64,000 bases of DNA, from contig NW_026946363.1 in assembly GCF_035222375.1 (NCBI RefSeq), positions 1,240,001 to 1,304,000 on the forward strand, in the 5' to 3' direction. Shown piece by piece: positions 58,110-64,000 of the stretch (position 1 is the first letter of the stretch; each line of letters starts with the position of its first letter). The position numbers were made by a program, and so were the translations under genes. The notes under the pieces were generated by a model, which ran no database searches, had not been told where the DNA came from, and saw nothing but the letters and a program-made list of their open reading frames with translations. The DNA is from Podospora pseudocomata. Taxonomy: Eukaryota > Ascomycota > Sordariomycetes > Sordariales > Podosporaceae.

Positions 58110-58569
58110 GTTGTTTGTGGTAGGGGGGAGCTACTGTCTGGAGAGACAGGAGTTCGGGCTGGCTTCCTGGACTACTGGGGGATTGTCGACGACGGCGAGG
58201 TGCGGGTGGTGGTGATTCGACTTGGAAATTCTGAAGCTCGCTGGGGCTGGCTGATTGATAGACGCTAAGCCGGTTTGGGAGTAAGGGCGGTTGAGCATTG
58301 GGGGTTCTGCCGTGGCTGACCGCTCTTTTTTCAGAGACTTTTGGAGCTCCACCCCTCCAGAACTTTCCCATTTACTTTGCGCGACCGTTGCTCTTTTGCA
58401 CCCTTTCCAACTTTTCTCTCCTCGTCTTCCACATTCACTTTCCCCCGTGGAAGACCGCAAAACATCAATTTTCAATCCCTCAGATCCTTTCTCGCAGGCG
58501 AGGTTCTTGTTTTGCCTTTGCTTTTTCTTGTCTCCTGATTTCAGCTTGGCGTTTTAGCATTCCACCAAG
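58110..58569. promoter_or_regulatory. Bidirectional promoter between mS26 and NOG2 genes
   Basis: 460 bp head-to-head interval containing several C/T-rich tracts on the + strand (about 58320-58560), which form the NOG2 leader. No TATA box is evident, as expected for housekeeping ribosome genes. Sharing of elements is inferred from the arrangement. Confidence 0.5.
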
Positions 58570-60879
58570 ATGGGAACTGGTACGTCGCAGCATTCATCGA
58601 TATCGCAATTGACGTCGCCCTCTAACTCTTCATCACAGGGAAGAAGGAAAAGTCCCGCATGGAGCGGCAGGGCAAGCCCACAGGCGACCCCAAGGTGAAG
58701 GGTGAAAACTTCTACCGCTCCGCCAAAAAGATCAAGACCCTCAATGTTCTCAAGGAGGGCAAGGCGATTCGCAACAAGGATGGCAAGATCGTTAAGGCTG
58801 CCTCTTTCCAGAGCAGAGAGCGCCCCAAGGCTGTCATCGAGCCAAACCGAAGATGGTTCAGCAACACCAGAGTCATTTCCCAGGACACACTCACATCGTT
58901 CCGGGAGGCTGTGGAGGAGAACCAGAAGGACCCATACTCAGTACTGCTCAAGAGCAACAAGCTTCCCATGAGCTTGATTCGTGATGACGGACCCAAGCTC
59001 GAGGATGGGTTGAAGAAGCATCAAGCCAAGATGACAATCGAGAGTGCGCCCTTCTCAGAGACCTTTGGACCCAAGGCGCAAAGGAAACGTCCCAAGCTGA
59101 GCTTCGCCACTGTTGACGAACTGGCGGGCCACACCGAGTCGAGCTTCGATCAGTACACCGCGAGGCAGGAACAGATCAAGCTGCTCAGTGGTACTTCTGG
59201 CACGGCTGAGGTGGAGAACAAGGAGAGTGTCTACCCGGAGATTGACTTCAGTGTCTCAACGGCCAAGGAAGCCATCTTCTTCAAGGGTCAATCCAAGCGC
59301 ATCTGGAACGAGCTCTGTAAGCATACACGCACTCACGTTGGAGGTCAGCATTGTTCTAACCTATTCTCACAGACAAGGTGATTGACTCTTCCGACGTCAT
59401 CCTCCACGTTCTCGACGCCCGTGATCCTGTCGGCACAAGATGTCGCCACGTGGAGAAGTATCTTTCTACAGAAGCTCCGCACAAGCATCTCATCTTCGTT
59501 CTGAACAAGATCGATTTGGTTCCATCCAGCACAGCCGTAAGTACAACCATTTTGTATTGTATCACATCACACATTCTTGGTACTCCTCGATTTTTATTGG
59601 GAGTACCCCAGGGGTTTTGTCAGGATGCTTCCGCACATTCGTGTGCCACTGCAATGGAAGTTGTGCGTTACATCCCTGGGAGATTGATATCCACCTCCAA
59701 CTTCTCTGGCCTGGTCATCAGGTCGGGGATTGTCAGACTCCGTCTTGGGGTTTTGGCGCCGGATACCGGACGTGTTTCATACGAGTTGAAAACCGCCGCG
59801 CCCTTCACTGGGTAATTTTGTTGCGGTTTTCTTAGTGATGTTTCATACATTTCTCCCCCATCATACATCTGCATTTGAAATTGTTGCTTCCAAGACGGAC
59901 GCTAACAGGTTTTCAGGCTGCTTGGATCCGTGTGCTTCAAAAGGATCGCCCCACCTGCGCCATGAGATCAAGCATGAAGAACCCGTTCGGTCGTGGTTCT
60001 CTTATCGATCTTCTCCGCCAATTTAGCATCCTCCACAAGGACCGCAAGCAGATCAGTGTTGGCCTGGTTGGGTATCCCAACGTGGGCAAATCCAGCATCA
60101 TCAACGCCCTCCGTGGCAAGCCTGTTGCCAAGGTTGCACCCATTCCCGGTGAGACCAAGGTCTGGCAGTACGTTACTCTGATGAAGAGGATCTACCTGAT
60201 TGATTGCCCGGGTATTGTACCACCCAACCAAAATGACACACCACAGGACCTTCTTCTCCGTGGTGTCGTCCGTGTTGAGAATGTCGAGCATCCCGAGCAG
60301 TATATCCCTGCTGTGTTGAGCAAGGTCAAGCCGCATCATATGGAAAGGACATATGAGCTGAAGGGTTGGAAAGACCACATTCAGTTCCTTGAGATGCTGG
60401 CTAGGAAGGGCGGCAGACTGTTGAAGGGTGGTGAGCCAGATGTGGACGGTGTGGCCAAGATGGTCTTGAACGATTTCATGCGAGGCAAGATTCCTTGGTT
60501 CACCCCCGCGCCAGCAATGGAAGGGACCGAGGATGCCGACTCTGAACTCATTGAGGGCCGCCAAGGTCGTCTCGGTGAGATGCGGAAGCGGAAACGCGAC
60601 CTCGAGGCTGAAGGCGAAAGTGTTGCCGATACATCCATGGCTGGGTCGACTCTGGCGGCCACCGAGGATCTTGCAGCTTCAGATGACGAAGATGACGATT
60701 TCTCTGGATTTTCCAGTGATAGTGACTCTGAGGGTGAGGGCGAAGATAACGAAGACAATGAGGGCGATGATGCCGAGGATATGATATCCCTCGGCGAGTC
60801 GAGTGATGAGGAGGCATCAGATGCTGAGTCGGAGCAAGAGCCAGATCCGCCAGCGTCCAGGAAAAGGAGAAAGGCGTAG
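58570..60879 (+). CDS. NOG2: Nucleolar GTPase Nog2/Nug2, 60S ribosome assembly factor
   Basis: Exons 58570-58579 (10 nt), 58639-59316, 59373-59536 and 59917-60879 give 604 aa. The splice joins restore [23 protein letters not shown] and [14 protein letters not shown]. The circularly permuted GTPase order of this family is clear: G4 [10 protein letters not shown] precedes G1 GYPNVGKSS and G3 DCPG. The N-terminal domain (about residues 1-200) is the NGP1NT type with GENFYR and [10 protein letters not shown]. The C-terminal tail is highly acidic with a basic end (SRKRRKA). Nog2 acts on late nucleolar/nucleoplasmic pre-60S particles before export. The third intron is 380 bp, unlike the 59 and 56 bp introns before it, and holds a structured RNA (separate entry). 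Confidence 0.95.
59600..59852 (+). ncRNA. SNR191: Intronic H/ACA box snoRNA, snR191-like
   Basis: Lies within NOG2 intron 3 (59537-59916). 5' hairpin: lower stem 59607-59613/59674-59680 (7 bp), then pocket arms GTTTTGTCA (59614-59622) and GTTACAT (59667-59673), upper stem including CTTCC/GGAAG, and an apical GCACA-TTCG-TGTGC. The arms pair with GUAAC and UGAC of large-subunit rRNA, leaving UA unpaired, so the target U equals yeast position 2258. 14 nt after the pocket sits AGATTG (59681), close to the H box ANANNA. 3' hairpin: stem 59788-59796/59823-59831 (9 bp), arms GAGT (59783-59786) and TAGT (59833-59836), pairing with ACUC and ACUA around U2260. ACA at 59847-59849 is again 14 nt away. 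Yeast snR191 has these two targets and the same host gene. The lower stem of hairpin 2 and the exact 5' end are not resolved. Confidence 0.75.
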
Positions 60880-61553
60880 TCAAGCCACTTCGATTCTTAT
60901 CTTGTTGCAGCGAAAAGCACCACGTGTTGATTTTTGGTAATGAAACCGTGGAAGGGTTTGGGCACAACCCGAATGATACCTCTGCCCATATCATACATTT
61001 TTCGTTCCAATTCTGCTTGCTTGTGTAGCTGTGTTGACAAAGACAACTTTTGTTGCCAGTGGCTGGGAAAGGCCATTGTTGGGCTCGGTCTGTCGGACAA
61101 GTCTGGAATTAGGATGGTAGATATCTAGTGGTGAATGATCTCGCAGATGCGACGGTGACCTTATCATGGTGTTGCACAGCATGCTCAAGTCGAGATGGGT
61201 ATCACTGGGCTGAGGCTCACAGGCGATATGCATGCACGGTCCCTTGTTTTTAGGTGTGAGCCGAGCGGATGAGACCATCACTTCTTTACATCTTGAACTT
61301 GCCAACGGTCTGACGGGCGCTGGGGCGTAGTTGTTCAAGATATTTGGGGCAATATCGCCGTCATGAGAAACAATGAGTCCGTTGCACCAAACGGCACATC
61401 TTGCCGTCCTTGGTGGAAATGATAATTGGAAGTCTGGTGATATAAGTGTTGGGTTACCTCCCCGTTGCTGTGGTCAGTTATGAAGTTGGCAGCTCTTTCA
61501 CTTGAACCCAGGATTACCTACCGCCGCTGTCATCTATCACCTACACTTCGACT
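60880..61553. other. Intergenic, no gene seen
   Basis: 3' flank of NOG2 and promoter of the secreted Ser/Thr-rich protein gene. A minus-strand open frame of about 115 codons here has no family features. Confidence 0.4.
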
Positions 61554-62854
61554 ATGTTTGCTCACATCTTCCTCTTCTTGGTGCTGGGGTTGAGCTTCGT
61601 GGTGGCTGATGTCGCGGATATAGAAACATGTTTGTTCCACCTATACTCAGTCGATGCCAGTTGCAGCAACAACCTCACAGTTGGCCAATTACCAGGTGGT
61701 CAACTTCAGGGAAGCAAACTCACAGAGTCAGCAACGTGGTTCCGGTTGTTTGATGGTCGTCTTCTAGACCACGCCCTACGGGGGTGCTGGTGGGCTCGTA
61801 CAGTTGTCCCTGTCCCCTGTCCTGTTTTTGCTCTGTTCCAGCTAATCTTTTGTTCATTCTTCTAGCCGTCTCGACAGTCTTGGTCTGTGACGTTGCCTTT
61901 TCCGACGTGGAAGAACCCGACATGCTTTTCTCTGTCACCACGCACGGCGATGCCCAGGCTCTCAGTTACAATGGAACATTTTCCTTTTTCGCCTGCCGAT
62001 CTGGCCGCTACGACAAGGTGAACTACTACCTCGAGCAGCCGGACGCAACGTGCCCGCAAGTCTTCCTTCACGTCGACCCCGATATGTCATGTTTTGATGA
62101 GCCGTTTCTCACTATGACAACCACACCCGCGCTTCATTTCTCAACGCCAGTCCCCTCTGCCACAGAGAGTACCAGTACGGACGATTTGTTGAGTACGGCG
62201 TACTATACTGAGACAGTCGGCGAGTCAACTTCGACAGCTCACGATACAGAATCTCCCGCCACTTATAACACAGACGGTCCCCGGGTTACTACGTTGATCT
62301 TCCAAACCACCACACCTACATTAACCATCACGGTAGACGAACCCCCCCTAACCTCAGACTCCTACCCCCCACCTTCCACCCTCCAACTTACATCATCCAT
62401 CCGCCCCCAATACCACTCCCTCAGCACCCTCCTCTCCCCTCCCCTCCCATCCCTGACCGCCCCCTCCATCAACCTCACAGCCTTGCCTCCCACGACCTTC
62501 CCATCCCTCTCCATCCCCAAACCATTCACAACAGGCCTCTTCTCCTGGACAAACTCCTCTTTCCCCTCCACCCTCAAAACTAAAACCCTCAGCCCGGGCG
62601 TTTATGGTAGCGGAACGGGTTCTTCCCTCAGCATGCAGACACCAACGGTGTATTACGGCACGGCGGGGTTCAGCCGTCCACCCAGAACTCCTACCCCGTC
62701 ATACGAATCAATGCCTTTGGTGACGACGTTGATTTTTCGAACGGAGCGGGAGGAGGGTGAGGGAAGTGTTACTACCGGGCCGGTGGTGGAGACCTTTACG
62801 GTGACGGCGGAGGGGGGGGTGGCGGTTACCTTTGCTGTGGAGGTTGAGCGTTAA
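61554..62854 (+). CDS. Secreted Ser/Thr/Pro-rich protein of unknown function
   Basis: Exons 61554-61797 and 61866-62854 (intron 68 bp, phase 1, GTACAG donor, CTAAT branch) give 410 aa. The leader is MFAHIFLFLVLGLSFVVA. The first 170 mature residues contain about seven cysteines (ETCLFH, ASCSNN, GCWW, VLVCDV, FFACRS, ATCPQ, MSCFDE) and look like a compact domain, with SYNGTFSFFACRSGRYDKVNYY near its centre. The remaining 220 residues are Ser/Thr/Pro-rich, probably O-glycosylated, with two copies of VTTLIF in similar context (PRVTTLIFQT and PLVTTLIFRT). No GPI tail or membrane helix is seen at the end. The family is not recognised. The first-exon/intron boundary is inferred from frame. Confidence 0.75.
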
Positions 62855-63710
62855 GGGGGGGAAGTTTGTTAAAGGTGCAAAGATGAGAGAGGAAGGAGGA
62901 AAGGCAAAGGAAGAAAAAGGAAGATTTAGTGTAATGGTAGTAGTAATAGTACAGGGAAGAGGCTGTTTGGACTTGGCTTGAAAAGGGTTGTAAAGTGTTG
63001 CTTGGTGGCTATAAGTTAGGGCGGGTGTGCAAAGAGTGTCCCGTAGTTAAACTTGTCATTGAACGATTAACTAAGGGGGGGTCTTTGAACCCACCATTTT
63101 CAAGTAGAAATTGGGTGTCTTTTGCAGTTCGAGAAAGAATGCAGGATAACCAACCAGTAAGAGAGCAAAAAGCAAAGCAGCTTTCGAAAACATACAACAC
63201 CGGGGATTCCCCAGTGGTCACCCACCTGAGTACTGGTCCGGCGGTCAGCTGTTTGACTAGGGGAGAGCAGACGGGATCCCGTATTTTCAGCTGCCTATGG
63301 TCGTATGTGATCGTTATGGTTAAGATTTAATCTCATGTAGGGAGTGAGGATGAGAAAATAGGGGTTTCACAGGAGACAGTCTGAGAGACAGAATGACAAA
63401 TTCCCCTAGAGAGGTATTTGGAATTGACCAACGAGCACCGATGCCGAACAGGTATTTCGACGAATCGGGGAGCGATTAAGTTTTTCGGAAAAGCGATGAT
63501 GCAACTGAGCGCGAGCAGCCCCTCATTCACCCCACTAACACACCCCTATCTACCTATCTTCATGTGTAACAAGAGCTCCCATCACATCATCCCGAGCCTT
63601 TCTGTTGCGGTCTAATTCTTAATTCTATAAAAGCCTCATTCACTACCCATCGTCCGTTCGTGACTGTCACTCATCAATTCTCAACTTCACAAACAAAGTA
63701 AACCACCAAG
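62855..63710. other. Intergenic, no gene seen
   Basis: Between the Ser/Thr-rich protein gene and the window-end gene. No supported coding region. Confidence 0.4.
63626..63633 (+). promoter_or_regulatory. TATA box of the thioredoxin-fold gene
   Basis: TATAAAAG, 85 bp upstream of the ATG at 63711. Confidence 0.5.
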
Positions 63711-64000
63711 ATGGCCCTCCCACCCAAATTCAACGCCCATCGCCTCACCTTCTCCTCCTCATTAACCTCAGCCCCCGAACCAAAGCACACCATCGAGCTC
63801 TTCCTCGACTACGTCTGCCCCTTCTCAGCCAGTCAGTCCCCCCTCAACCCACCCCCCAAAGCATACACTAACTCCCCCTACCAGAACTCTTCAACCATCT
63901 CTACAACAACATCATCCCCAAAATCATCTCCCCCAACCCCTCCCTCTCCTCCAAAGTCGACTTCATCATCCGTCAACAAATCCAACCCTGGCACCCCTCC
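63711..64000 (+). CDS. Thioredoxin-fold (DsbA-like) protein, partial at window end
   Basis: Exon 1 is 63711-63831 and exon 2 starts at 63885 (intron 53 bp, phase 1), running off the window at 64000. The join gives IELFLDYVCPFSAKLFNHLY, the first beta strand and active-site helix start of the DsbA/thioredoxin-like fold, with a single Cys in place of CxxC (CPFS). RQQIQPWHPS follows, which in related fungal proteins precedes the rest of the helical insertion. The N terminus shows no clear targeting signal. The C-terminal part, needed for substrate inference, lies outside. Confidence 0.8.
   Translation, partial: MALPPKFNAHRLTFSSSLTSAPEPKHTIELFLDYVCPFSASQSPLNPPPKAYTNSPYQNSSTISTTTSSPKSSPPTPPSPPKSTSSSVNKSNPGTP

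Noticed and set aside
58570-60879. NOG2 long intron as possible extra coding exon
   Set aside because: The frames in the intron contain stops and show no similarity to the NOG2 family, while removing it joins STA to [10 protein letters not shown] in phase; the extra length is better explained by the snoRNA.

Overview
The window is nuclear DNA of a filamentous ascomycete, most likely a sordariomycete and probably Sordariales. Evidence: compact genes with short introns (about 45-125 bp), GTATGT/GTAAGT-like donors, CTRAC-type branch points and CAG/TAG acceptors, plus gene families typical of Pezizomycotina (DUF3433 membrane protein, fungal CorA-like transporter, small secreted Cys proteins, fungal ADP1-type ABC transporter, alpha-aminoadipate lysine pathway). 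No mobile element, CRISPR array or complete tRNA/rRNA gene was recognised. Exon boundaries given here were chosen so that reading frames join in phase and agree with family patterns; none was tested with transcripts.

Layout. 0.3-3.6 kb: a J-domain co-chaperone (-) and a Gln-rich protein of unknown function (+). 4.2-9.3 kb: a tandem family of small secreted proteins on the + strand, three intact two-exon copies and two decayed copies between them. 9.7-12.3 kb: a possible gene remnant (-) and a fungal CorA-like transporter whose 5' part is unclear. 12.4-16.8 kb: a DUF84-type protein, a secreted copper-only superoxide dismutase and an RraA/HMG-aldolase family enzyme, all on -. 16.8-19.3 kb is gene-poor. 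19.3-31 kb: a single-pass membrane protein with PPxY motifs (+), mitochondrial elongation factor G (+), homoisocitrate dehydrogenase (-), a long disordered protein (+) and mitochondrial ribosomal protein uS8m (-). 31.7-42 kb: a proline-rich protein of unknown function, an MFS monocarboxylate-type transporter, a flavodoxin-like quinone oxidoreductase with a probable CaaX-box last exon, a Yae1 homologue (all +) and a membrane-anchored amidase (-). 42.5-52.1 kb, all on -: a DUF3433 protein, a GPI-type aspartic protease, a 96-residue secreted Cys-rich protein and a class I/II aminotransferase. 53.1-64 kb: an ADP1-type ABC transporter (+), a Pet123/mS26-like mitoribosomal protein (-) head-to-head with the ribosome-assembly GTPase NOG2 (+), a secreted Ser/Thr/Pro-rich protein (+), and the start of a thioredoxin-fold (DsbA-like) gene cut by the window end.

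Functional themes. Several unlinked genes serve mitochondria and translation (EF-G, uS8m, mS26, homoisocitrate dehydrogenase) and ribosome assembly or recycling (NOG2; Yae1, which helps mature the ABCE1/Rli1 Fe-S protein). A second theme is secretion (tandem family, copper-only SOD, aspartic protease, 96-residue Cys-rich protein, Ser/Thr-rich protein).

The most notable structure is inside the third intron of NOG2. That intron is 380 bp, far longer than the others. It folds on paper into two hairpins whose pockets match the large-subunit rRNA segment modified in yeast by snR191, the H/ACA snoRNA that budding yeast also carries in its NOG2 intron. Both box spacings are 14 nt. I read it as a conserved intronic snoRNA.
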